Part shown: positions 30,775 through 48,801 of the stretch, piece after piece
Layout of the letters: the number at the start of each line of letters is the position of its first letter
Position numbering within the stretch: position 1 is the first letter of the stretch
Source of the DNA: Physella acuta
Taxonomy: Eukaryota > Mollusca > Gastropoda > Physidae
Reading direction: 5' to 3'
DNA length: 64,000 nucleotides
Assembly: GCF_028476545.1 (NCBI RefSeq)
Contig: NW_026731931.1
Span: 1,598,001 to 1,662,000 of the forward strand
Translations under genes and position numbers: made by a program
The notes under the pieces: model-generated
The model's input: only the letters and a program-made list of their open reading frames with translations
What the model was told of the DNA's origin: nothing
The model's database searches: none

Positions 30775-30862
30775 GAAACTTGAACCCCGCACAGTTTTTC
30801 CATTAATTTTTTTAGTAAATGATTTTTTTTATCATTCTTGTTGATGCGAGATAAATGCACCA

Positions 30863-30868
30863 ATTAAA
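30863..30868 (+). terminator. candidate poly(A) signal, methyltransferase 2
   Basis: ATTAAA about 90 bp after the stop codon, a common variant of the hexamer. Confidence 0.35.
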
Positions 30869-30944
30869 TGAACTATATTTTTTTTCTTTTCAGCGTAACA
30901 TTTTAATTCGTGTTGTACAAAATTATAGTATGATAAAGTTTATT

Positions 30945-31195
30945 GAGTGGGACGGCGTAGCCTAGCGGTAGAGTGCTAGACTGCTTATCAGAAAGTCATG
31001 AGTTTGAATCCAGGTTGATATCAGCAGAACGTCCCTGAGTTCACGCAGCTCTGATGAATACCCAACTCATCTATGGAAAGTTAAGGCTAGGCATAAAGTT
31101 GTACTTTCATATGCCGAGATCACAGAAAACAGGTGAATTCTACTTTTCTTGCCGCATTGGCCGTCAAGTTTGAAAAGGGAACTTTACCAATGTTA
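30945..31195 (+). mobile_element. SINE-A copy
   Basis: Full-length-looking. Box A-like TAGCGGTAGAG at about 30963, box B-like GAGTTTGAATCC near 31009, then the family body and the tail CCGTCAAGTTTGAAAAGG. Confidence 0.85.
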
Positions 31196-31339
31196 CTGTA
31201 TTTTCTCTAAATGTAACGTAACAATGTAGTGTTCTTTATAAAATAAAATGGATGCAGATATTCTCACATATTTTTTTACGTGCTTTTGCATAACATTTTC
31301 AACACAATTAAATACTGCAACAAAAGATTCCAAACACCT

Positions 31340-31480
31340 CTAACAAGCACCTAACTTACGTTAGAGAAAGAAAGTGCTGACCACACTATCCCTTCAATTG
31401 CCGCGGTCACAAGATAGGTGAACTCTACTTCACTTGTCACATGAACCGTCAGGCTCGAAAAGTGAACTTGACAAATGACA
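31340..31480 (+). mobile_element. 5'-truncated SINE-A copy
   Basis: Only the body from CCTAACTTACGTTAG to the GAACCGTCAGGCTCG tail remains. Confidence 0.75.
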
Positions 31481-31715
31481 AAGTTTGCATAACATTTAGT
31501 ATGTTACATATTCATGATGCACTCTAAAATAGTTAATGATGTAAAAGAACTTGTCGTTATTATTTTTTTTTTAATTTTCATAGTTTTAATTTACTTTTGT
31601 CTGTATGGGCGCAATAATGTTTTAAAAATGTTAAAGATTAACACAATTATATCAAATCTAATAGAGCTGGATTGAGAATAATTTTCACCTTTGCAATAAC
31701 AGACATATGCAATGA

Positions 31716-32792
31716 TTATTGTATCTTCTGCACATGTTTACTAAACAAATCACGGAATTTGGAGTTGTATTTGAGGTAAATTAAAACATTCCCGCAACAA
31801 AATATACACTGGCACATGTGTACTAGTACATCGAGGGCCTCGTATAATCGTCCATACTTTCCGAATAGCGATAACTCTGGGAATAGTAGCAGCGGTGGAT
31901 GGAGACACACCCTTGGCGTGTTGCTAACGACGTAGGCTAGACAGAGAACAAAAAGCTGCTGGGTTATTCTGATCTCTTTGCTGCTTAATTTAAATTTTCC
32001 CGGTTGTTGAGATGGACTATTTTGTTTGTTACTACGGTTTGTGTTTTTAAGTGAAGACGCTGAACCTTTGCTGGCGTGTTGTCGTCGAAATTTGAGTGCT
32101 TTTGTGAGAACAATTTTCATAGAAATGGCAGATATGAGTAAAACGAGTTGAACAAAGTTTGTTAAAAGAAGCCCTGTCATCGTCCAAATGACATCTGTCA
32201 CCAAATGCCATGTAGGTGATGTCCAAAATAAAGCTCTGGTTGTATTAGTTTTAATATCAGGTTGAGGAATTATACCCATGAAGGCGAAAATAGGAACTTC
32301 AACAAAGAAGATGAATGTTGCAGTCGTTGTCATGACAACGAGTGAGACTTTTTTAGTGGCCAGCTTTTGCCGAAACCATAAGGGGGTGGCCACGCTGAGA
32401 CAGCGAACGACGGCCAGAAATATGATCGTTATCATCGCGCAGTGGTAGAATTCGCTGCCCGCAAGCTCCAAGTAAAAATCTACACTGTACGGGTCCACGG
32501 GAAAGTAGGTTTTATAACCGCTCGTCACTTCAACACAGGCAAAAGCGCATGAGATCGACCCTGCTGATTCACATACAAGAAATAATAGATCACAGACAGA
32601 TAGAAACAGGAACGATATGGTGACTCCGTCTTTAAGACCCATAGCGACAAATGTCCTGATCGTCATAGCGTTTCCTATGATTCCTACAAGGGCGATAACT
32701 CCACGACAAAGGCAGATAACTAAGCTGACTAGAGTTACGTTATCCTGCATTGAAATCGCTGGAGCGAGTAACGAGTCCATTATTCCAGACAT
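31716..32792 (-). CDS. chemosensory-type class A GPCR, intact
   Basis: A single-exon frame of 358 aa with seven hydrophobic helices. Landmarks: N-glycosylation site NVT near residue 18; TM1 ending GIIGNA; D2.50 in SVCDLLFL; a DRY-like position reading VRC in VVRCLSVATPLWFR; TM6 with SNTP in place of CWxP; TM7 with NVLIY in place of NPxxY; a basic C-tail. There is no Cys in extracellular loop 2, so the usual disulphide is missing. These deviations recur in both neighbouring pseudogenes, so they characterise the family. Intronless, lineage-expanded receptors of this kind are known as candidate chemoreceptors in gastropods. Ligand unknown. It would act in the plasma membrane. Confidence 0.9.
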   Translation of the reverse strand: MSGIMDSLLAPAISMQDNVTLVSLVICLCRGVIALVGIIGNAMTIRTFVAMGLKDGVTISFLFLSVCDLLFLVCESAGSISCAFACVEVTSGYKTYFPVDPYSVDFYLELAGSEFYHCAMITIIFLAVVRCLSVATPLWFRQKLATKKVSLVVMTTTATFIFFVEVPIFAFMGIIPQPDIKTNTTRALFWTSPTWHLVTDVIWTMTGLLLTNFVQLVLLISAISMKIVLTKALKFRRQHASKGSASSLKNTNRSNKQNSPSQQPGKFKLSSKEIRITQQLFVLCLAYVVSNTPRVCLHPPLLLFPELSLFGKYGRLYEALDVLVHMCQCIFCCGNVLIYLKYNSKFRDLFSKHVQKIQ

Positions 32793-33964
32793 GATTGTCT
32801 CTCTACAGCGTCTGAACGTTTATGCGAACCTGAGGTTATAAATTTAAGTAATGTCTTTGTTGCAGAACAAATTTCCCAACAATTATATGTTTTTCTGTGA
32901 AAAAAAAGTACAGTCAGTTTAAAAACTGTTACTGAAGTATAACTACGACATGCCAACTACGACTGATAAACTGTTAAAACAAAAAAAAAAATACCTTGTC
33001 GTTGTTAAAATAATTTACATTTGTCTACTAAAAAAAAGTTGCATGATTTTTCTAGTTTAGGCATGCCAAATTTGTGCGAGCGAAAATTCACAAAGAAATT
33101 GATTGTCGTCTTAAGTACCAATATCGTAATATGCTTCTTCGAGGAGTTTTTATTTTAGATCGATTTTACCGGCTCGTTCGGCAATTTGAACATAATTTTC
33201 TTTAGGTGTTTATCAAATTATTTACAGATAAACAGTTATATCTACACGATTTAATTCAATTTATACCACTATTAATCTAAACTTAAATTTATATTAAAAC
33301 ACAAGTGAACAATTTTACAAAACGATATATTTATGTAAATAAAACATATTTTCTGCTTTTATTTTAATTTGGTTTCACACGCAAAATACTAAAATATAAA
33401 TTTACGTAATGGTTTTTAATAGTGGCGGTACTTTGTACATAATTATGCACAATACTTACAAATTTGATAGAAAATCTTGTTTTACCTTTATCTATCAAAA
33501 TAAAAGTCCATGATGTTGAGCTTTTTATAGACAACTATTTCCGAGTTGCCAGAGATGATTGTTGTTTTCAATTTAAAAAAAAATTAACAACGTCATGCCT
33601 ATTTTGTTGCAATTTATATCAATCAAGTCCCGTCAAACACTAAAGTTGTTGTACTGGTTGTATTATTATGACAGTGGCGGTAGAAAATCGATTATATGTA
33701 ATCGTCGAACGTTTTATTTGATTGCCTTACATGTAATTGTGAGCAAACAGACTGGTGAAGTACGTGGGGAAAAAACGTGTTTGTAATGTGGTATAGAGAT
33801 GTACACAAACTTGGATGTTGTAGAACTGACATAACACATTGGCTGCCGTCTCGGGTTTGCAAATTGTAGCAACATACTTTGATGTTGTAAAGTAAATAAA
33901 CATTAAAGGTCTAGCACTTCTTCGACTGGGCATTTTATTGTATCAATTTAATTTTTAATAAAAA
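32793..33964. other. AT-rich upstream flank of the GPCR
   Basis: No gene or known repeat seen. Confidence 0.5.
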
Positions 33965-34175
33965 AATTCCTTTTCGGTCCAAGTGTCCTACAGGCTAGGT
34001 GAGGTGAAGTCAGCCTATGAAGAGATAGTGTCGTAAGAATTTTACTTTGTTTGCCGAAAGTCAGGTACCCATCAGTTTTGGGTGGACACTGGGACATGCT
34101 ACGACTCTAATCAAGGACCCGAACGCCATACTTTCGGAAAAATAGTCGATCGCTCTACAATTCGACCATGAGTTA
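33965..34175 (-). mobile_element. SINE-A copy
   Basis: The minus strand shows a decayed tRNA-like head around 34120-34175 and the body CCACCCAAAACTGATGGG. Confidence 0.7.
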
Positions 34176-34499
34176 CATAGTTTAGCTTATACAGTTCACA
34201 AAATACCCATTGTAATAAATAGATCAATACGTCCAAGTTTAGTAGTTTAGAACAAAAGTTCGCAGATGACGTTAAGTGTAAAGTATTTCTCTTGCAATTA
34301 CTTAAGAATTCTCGCCATTACACTAGGAATTATAAATTAAACATAGTTTGTAATTAAATAGTTAGATTCCATTTTAGACCTAGAGATCCATCGAGTAGAT
34401 GATGAAGAGCTCGTTACTTTCTTGACCTTGGCTTATTGATGGATTCAGGGAAGTTACTCTGACTTAAACCCGAGTTCAAACTCCTATTAATAGCAGTGT

Positions 34500-34790
34500 T
34501 ATATAACACCAGAGCTGGACTGGCTAACCCTTAAGTCTCGAGTTCGAATCCTGGTTCAAGTCAGCAGAACATCCTTGAGTCCTCCCAGCTATGATGGGTA
34601 CCTAACTTAGGTTAGGGTAGGTAAAGGTATAGTTCTGACTACTATTCATATGCCGAGGTCAAAGAAACAAGTGAACTCGTGAACCGTATACGGTCAGGTT
34701 TGGAAGGGACGTTACTTAGTACTTACAACATTATCGTGTCTATACAGCAGTCTAGCGCTCTCAGCTAGGCCACGCCGTCTCGTGATTGAT
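34500..34790 (+). mobile_element. SINE-A copy plus inverted SINE head
   Basis: 34500-34715 is a plus copy with box B-like GAGTTCGAATCC and the tail CGGTCAGGTTTGGAAGG. It is followed at 34735-34790 by a minus-strand head (CTAGCTGAGAGCGCTAGACTG) of a second copy. Confidence 0.75.
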
Positions 34791-34902
34791 GAATGAGTCA
34801 CCGCATCAACATCAGGCACATAGCAGAACATTTATGTTTAGACGCCTGTAGATTACTACAGGTAGTAAACTCAATATAAAACACTTTGTCATTAGCTGGA
34901 AA

Positions 34903-35101
34903 CAGTGTTTCTTCCAGACTTTTTCTTCGGGGGGTCACTAGATATTTTCGGGAAGTAGGAGAGGGGGGCGGTCTAAAGTTGCCGTGGGAGGGGTGGACAC
35001 TGATAAAGGTATTGTTCTCTATATAAATCCGCATTCGTTCGTGGGCTGGATTGGGGCAAAAAACATCCCCCCTCCTTAAGAGATGCCTCGAAGAAACCCT
35101 G
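34903..35101. mobile_element. hAT-type MITE, poly-G family (copy 3)
   Basis: Begins CAGTGTTTCTTCCAGAC and ends GAAGAAACCCTG. Flanks GCTGGAAA and ACTGGAAA agree at seven of eight bases. Confidence 0.8.
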
Positions 35102-35707
35102 ACTGGAAACAACCAATATAGATCACACATTTTTTATAAAAATGAAACAATGACAGTAAAATTGTTGGAATTATCTCTCAAACTGTCATTTATGTTACTT
35201 ATAGTTTGATTTATTTTCATATAAGTTAATCTTTTTAACGACAAAAAAAAAACGATATTTTTTGTGTGTGTTTTACGACACTACAAAAGTTACATAATGT
35301 TCATATACTGTTATATATATACCAATAAGAAAACAAAAAGAAGTTTAATCATGATTAAATTTTGCAGCATAGAATCATTTGTATAGTGTCTGTTTCGTCA
35401 CAAAAACCAACTAAAATTCCAGGCAAATACCAGACAAACACCCAATGATATGTGTAGTATTTTAAATTGAACTTATCTGTTTGTGATTGTTGATTATTTG
35501 CAATACACATAAATACACATAAATTGTAACCTTATAATCCAGAAAAAAAGTAAATAATACAATCTATATTATATAACCATTTATTTATTTGCCTGCGTAA
35601 TTTGTTTTGAATACAAATTGAATATTTCGACGAAATGCTAGTATTGCTTTTAAAAGCGCTTATGTTTAACAGCTATTTCTCATTCTCATCTCCCCTGGCT
35701 GAAGTCC
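35102..35707. other. 3' flank of the lectin gene
   Basis: AT-rich. On the minus strand an AATAAA at 35580-35585 lies about 125 nt past the lectin stop codon and is a candidate poly(A) signal. Confidence 0.45.
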
Positions 35708-43831
<8,124 letters not shown>

Positions 43832-43872
43832 CTGCAAAAGGAAAGTTCTTTCTATTCACACATCTCTCTCTC

Positions 43873-44061
<189 letters not shown>

Positions 44062-44270
44062 CCTATTTATATATTTAAAAAAAGAAATTAATCAATTTTT
44101 ATGCAATACGTACACTGTTTATAGATTATGATAACTAATTGAAGGAAGCTATGAAATCTCATTATTTCGCGAAACACTAGAAAGTAATTTTACGGTTTTA
44201 CATCTGATATAAACAGACTGTGTTGAAGAAATTACACACTGTTGTTATAACAAAATCACAACATCTATAC

Positions 44271-44319
44271 AAATGATGATATAAACAGTATATTGCACGC
44301 GCATGCGCGACCCTGCCAT
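44271..44319 (-). CDS. candidate start exon of the lectin gene
   Basis: The minus-strand ATG at 44319 gives MAGSRMRVQYTVYIII and ends in phase 1 at a GTATAG donor, which would join the CTLD1 exon as Ser-Asp-Ile-Arg. The phase fits and the stretch is hydrophobic, but it is short for a signal peptide and the donor is not strong. Another upstream exon is possible. Confidence 0.25.
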
Positions 44320-44764
44320 ACACCGGACGTTGTGTAGCACGTGATTGTGATTGACGTTTATTGAGTGGCCGTGTGTTGCCTGTACAGATAACTTTTCTTT
44401 AATGATAAACTTCCTGCTAGTTTTCTCGCTTTACGGCCACGCCTAATGAGCAGAAGTGAAGGAATGGAATGTTTTATTATGGATCATGTAGTAATAATTA
44501 TATTTTTTTTTTAAATCTTAGTAGGTTGTCGTATTAAGATTTTTTTTTCATTTATATGAATTATATATTAAATAATTGTAGTATAGAGAAGTTTATGTAA
44601 AGCGAAAAGTTGTAATGTATCAAGTTATATTAACCATGATATCAAGTTTTGATTAGTTCATAATGAAAATTTGATATTACACAATCATATTTAGTTGAAC
44701 AATGAATTAAGATTTGTTTAGTGCAAAATTAAGTTTAATTAGTGCGCAACCAACATATTACTAC
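44320..44764. other. intergenic DNA, possible lectin promoter
   Basis: No gene. A GC-richer patch just before the candidate start exon includes GCGCATGCGC (44299-44308). Confidence 0.35.
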
Positions 44765-44985
44765 ATAATCAGATTTAGTTTAGGCTGAAATTGGAGTCAA
44801 TGGCCTTAATGGTGCATAACTAGGTATCCTTAATTGTAATGGAGGCGTGGTCGAGTCGGCAAAAAGCTCATGGTTGATACATGCGAAAAAAAAGTATCGA
44901 GTTCAAACCCTCAGGCAGATAAGGCTCGATCCCTTCCAACACTAAAAATTAAGAACGAAGATGAAGTTTAATTCACATACATGTA
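44765..44985 (+). mobile_element. SINE family B, 5'-truncated copy
   Basis: Contains GGAGTCAATGGCC, then a tRNA-Leu/Ser-like segment GGAGGCGTGGTCGAGTCGGC with a box B-like CGAGTTCAAACC, and the 3' block CCCTTCCAACACTAA with a GAAGATGAAG tail. Matches the 3' half of 61040-61405. Confidence 0.75.
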
Positions 44986-45309
44986 ATGTTTAGTACAGAG
45001 TCAAGCTTTGTTTAGTACCAAACCAGACTTTTTTTAGCACACAATTATTGTTAAGAAAATTAACAATATATTCTTAGATTTGTTATTTTCCACACTCGTT
45101 ATGTCGTGCACACGATTACTAAGAAAAGACAAAAGTCTTAAGCTCAGTCAGTCTCGTACACATCGGACGCTCATGTGTCCACCAAGCTTACATGTCGTAG
45201 AATTTAACACTGATTTTCATATTTAGCTGAAATAAGAACCGAGTCGATTTCTTATCTTCTATAGACACTGCTATATGAAAAGGTATAATGCTATTCTTTT
45301 TGTTATTAG

Positions 45310-45595
45310 GGTGTGTTTCGGGGTCGAGTTCGAAGAGCTCAGACAGAAGAGGCTCGTTGGCTGGGGACAGCCTCTCTTTTACGAGAGACAACTCCAAAAT
45401 CAAACAACTGCTGCCTTGTAGTTTGTCCTTGTTTGGACAAAGGCTATGGAAGCAAATCCAAAAAGAAAAGCAGGCTGAAATTGGAGTCAATGGCCTCATT
45501 GGCACATAACCAGTTGACAAGTATACTCATCGTGTTGGGGAGGGGGATCCCTTCCAACACTAAAATTCAGAACGAAAAAGAAGAAGAGGGTGTAT
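45310..45595 (+). mobile_element. SINE family B, copy lacking the tRNA-like segment
   Basis: Shares GGCTCGTTGGCTGGGGACAGCC, GACAACTCCAAAATCAAAC and CATAACCAGTTGACA with 61040-61405, then jumps to CCCTTCCAACACTAA and ends in a GAAGAAGAGG tail. An antisense frame of about 70 codons (starting MSTGY) is shared by both copies but probably reflects low divergence, not coding. Confidence 0.75.
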
Positions 45596-45607
45596 TAAAG
45601 ATTCTAA

Positions 45608-48600
45608 TCTATATATATAAAGCAAAGTGGTCAAGTGCCCGATAGGGCACTTCCCGGCGCCGCAGGCGCGTCAAATTTGGTACGATGGTGCCTTCGGGCG
45701 ATAGAACACGAGGGCCGGTGACGGTTGGCCGAAAAATATACGGAGAGGGGGTCAAAACTGACCTCGACTGACCGGCGCCTTATATGGGCTATATTACGAA
45801 AAAAAATTTCCTCCGACGACCCCCCTTGAAATTTTGTGAGGTGGTAGGAGAACGCCTAGGGGTGTCACAAAAAACTCGGCATATCTCGGAAAAATCGGGA
45901 AGTGGGTCAAAACTGACCAGTCGTATTTCCCTATATAATCTTTGTATTTTATGGGGAAAACAGAGGGTCATTTCAAAACGGATTTAAGGGCACTACCTTC
46001 TTTACATCTGGCTAAGTTTTGGCATGCTTATAGGTAAATGGCTTGGCCGTAGGGCAGACATGTCGGTTTCACTCAAAGCCCTCGACGAGGGCTAAAAAGT
46101 GACCGCGAGTGAAATTCTCTTTATATGAGCTCTATTACGAAAAAAAATTTCCTCCGACGACCCCCCTTGAAATTTTGTGAGGTGGTAGGAGAACGCCTTG
46201 GGGTGTCACAAAAAACTCGGCATATCTCGGAAAAATCGGGAAGTGGGTCAAAACTGACCAGTTGTATTTCCCTATATAATCTTTGTATTTTATTGGAAAA
46301 ACAGAGGGTCATTTCAACGCAGGCTTTAGGGTACTTAAACTCAGTATATTTGGCTAAATTTTTGCATACTCTTAGGTCAATGGCTTGACCTTTAGGGAAA
46401 ACTGTCGGTTTCACTCAAAGCCCTCGACGAGGGCTAAAAAGTGACCGCGAGTGAAATTCTCTTTATATGAGCTCTATTACGAAAAAAAATTTCCTCCAAC
46501 GACCCCCCTTGAAATTTTGTGAGGTGGTAGGAGAACGCCTTGGGGTGTCACAAAAAACTCACCATGTCCGGGAAAAATCGGGAAATGGGTCAAAACTGAC
46601 CAGTCGTATTTCCCTATATAATCTTTGTATTTTATGGGAAAAACAGAGGGTCATTTCAACGCAGGCTTTAGGGTACTTAAACTCAGTATATCTGGCTATT
46701 TTTTTGCATACTCTTAGGTCAATGGCTTGACCTTTAGGGAAAACTGTCGGTTTCACTCAAAGCCCTCGATGAGGGCTAAAATGTGACCGCGAGTGAAATT
46801 CTCTTTATATGAGCTCTATTACGAAAAAAAAATTCCTCCGACGACCCCCCTTGATATTTTGTGAGGTGGTAGGAGAACGCCTTGGGGTGTCACAAAAAAC
46901 TTGGCATATCTGGGAAAACTTCGTAAAGCGGTCAAAACTGACCAGTTGTATTTCCCTATATAATCTTTGTATTTTATTGGAAAAACAGAGGGTCATTTCA
47001 ACGCAGGCTTTAGGGTACTTAAACTCAGTATATCAGGCTATTTTTTTGCATACTCTTAGGTCAATGGCTTGACCTTTAGGGAAAACTGTCGGTTTAACTC
47101 AAAGCCCTCGACGAGGGCTAAAAAGTGACCGCGAGTGAAATTCTCTTTATATGAGATCTATTACGAAAAAAAATTTCCTCACACGACCCCCCTTAATATT
47201 TTGTGAGGTGGTAGGAGAACGCCTTGGGGTGTCACAAAAAACTCGGCATATCTGGGAAAACTTCGTAAAGCGGTCAAAACTGACCAGTTGTATTTCCCTA
47301 TATAATCTTTGTATTTTATTTGAAAAACAGAGGGTCATTTCAACGCAGGCTTTAGGGTACTTAAACTCAGTATATCTGGCTAAATTTTTGCATACTCTTA
47401 GGTCAATGGCTTGACCTTTAGGAAAAACTGTCGGTTTCACTCAAAGCCCTCGACGAGGGCTAAAATGTGACCGCGAGTGAAATTCTCTTTATATGAGCTC
47501 TATTACGAAAAAAAATTTCCTCCGACGACCCCCCTTGATATTTTGTGAGGTGGTAGGAGAACGCCTTGGGGTGTCACAAAAAACTTGGCATATCTGGGAA
47601 AACTTCGTAAAGCGGTCAAAACTGACCAGTTGTATTTCCCTATATAATCTTTGTATTTTATTGGAAAAACAGAGGGTCATTTCAACGCAGGCTTTAGGGT
47701 ACTTAAACTCAGTATATCTGGCTAAATTTTTGCATACTCTTAGGTCAATGGCTTGACCTTTAGGGAAAACTGTCGGTTTCACTCAAGGCCCTCGACGAGG
47801 GCTAAAATGTGACCGCGAGTGAAATTCTCTTTATATGAGCTCTATTACGAAAAAAAATTTCCTCCGACGACCCCCCTTGATATTTTGTGAGGTGGTAGGA
47901 GAACGCCTTGGGGTGTCACAAAAAACTCGGCGTATCTGGGAAAACTTCGTAAAGGGGTCAAAACTGACCAGTCGTATTTCCCTATATAATCTTTGTATTT
48001 TATGGAAAAAAACAGGGTAATTTCAACACAATTTTTACGTTACTTAACCTCTGTACATCATGCTAATGTTTTGCATACACTTCTATATATGACTAGGCCG
48101 TATGGAAAAACTGTTGGTCAGACTCAAAGCCCTCGACCAGTGCTAAAAGATGACCGCGAGTGAAATTCTCCTTATATGAGATATATATAAATAATTTGAC
48201 GATCGATCCCGTTAATATTATTTGAGGTCGTAGACCGACCCTGGAGGGTAACAAAAAAACTTTAATCCCGTCGGAAAAAGCTATTGTAGTCGTTAAATAT
48301 GTTTATATATCGTATTTTCTTATATAAGCATAGTAACTGTTTGTTTAAAAAAAAAGTAAACACAGAGATACGTCATTTGGTTAATTTCCAAGGGAGGTAA
48401 CCTTTTTAAATAATTATTTTTCAAATAATTGTATACTATTTTAAACAGAAACAGAAAACGACAAAGTATAGCATTTGTTTTAGATAAAAATAAGTTATTA
48501 ATTAAGCTACGTATCATAATTAAATAAAAAATTAATTTTAAAAGTCAATGTAATATAAATTATGAGATATACTGTTCATGGAACCTCTGTAGTTCTATTT

Positions 48601-48801
48601 CCATCTTAGTTATAAATTGCGTACTTTCGAACACTTTCGCTGAAAGCTGATGTTAAAGAGCATAGGCCTACAACATCTTCTCTAAAATTAGCATTACTGT
48701 TTACATTTAAGCACTCCACGCCTCATCCATCACCTAATAATTACTATTCAAATTATCAAATGTTTTTGAAAACCTAAGCGAAGCTAGGCAGTATGCCTAG
48801 T
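45608..48801 (+). mobile_element. non-autonomous Helitron, family 1, first of tandem pair
   Basis: Begins TCTATATATATAAAGC and ends with hairpin CCTAAGCGAAGCTAGG, eight bases (CAGTATGC), then CTAG: the textbook Helitron terminus. Host base A (45607) precedes it. The head of about 170 bp contains a GTGCCCGATAGGGCAC palindrome. The body is seven 342-bp satellite units plus a diverged eighth, then a unique AT-rich tail of about 500 bp. No Rep/helicase ORF, so it needs a helper. The second copy starts at the very next base. Confidence 0.92.
45780..48180. repeat. 342-bp satellite in Helitron copy 1, 7 units
   Basis: Unit starts near 45780, 46121, 46463, 46805, 47147, 47489 and 47831. Each unit carries a palindrome AGCCCTCGACGAGGGCT and the segment GGGTCAAAACTGACC. 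A degenerate eighth unit runs to about 48290. Because 342 is a multiple of 3, the same 87-codon plus and 97-codon minus frames recur in most units. I treat these as non-coding. Confidence 0.97.

Noticed and set aside
44402-44450. Plus-strand peptide MINFLLVFSLYGHA resembling a signal peptide
   Set aside because: It stops after 14 codons and there is no plus-strand gene downstream to splice to. The lectin gene is on the other strand.
44830-44950. Functional tRNA gene (GGAGGCGTGGTCGAGTCGG...)
   Set aside because: The same sequence occurs within a repeated SINE family, the variable region is disrupted, and no acceptor stem closes.
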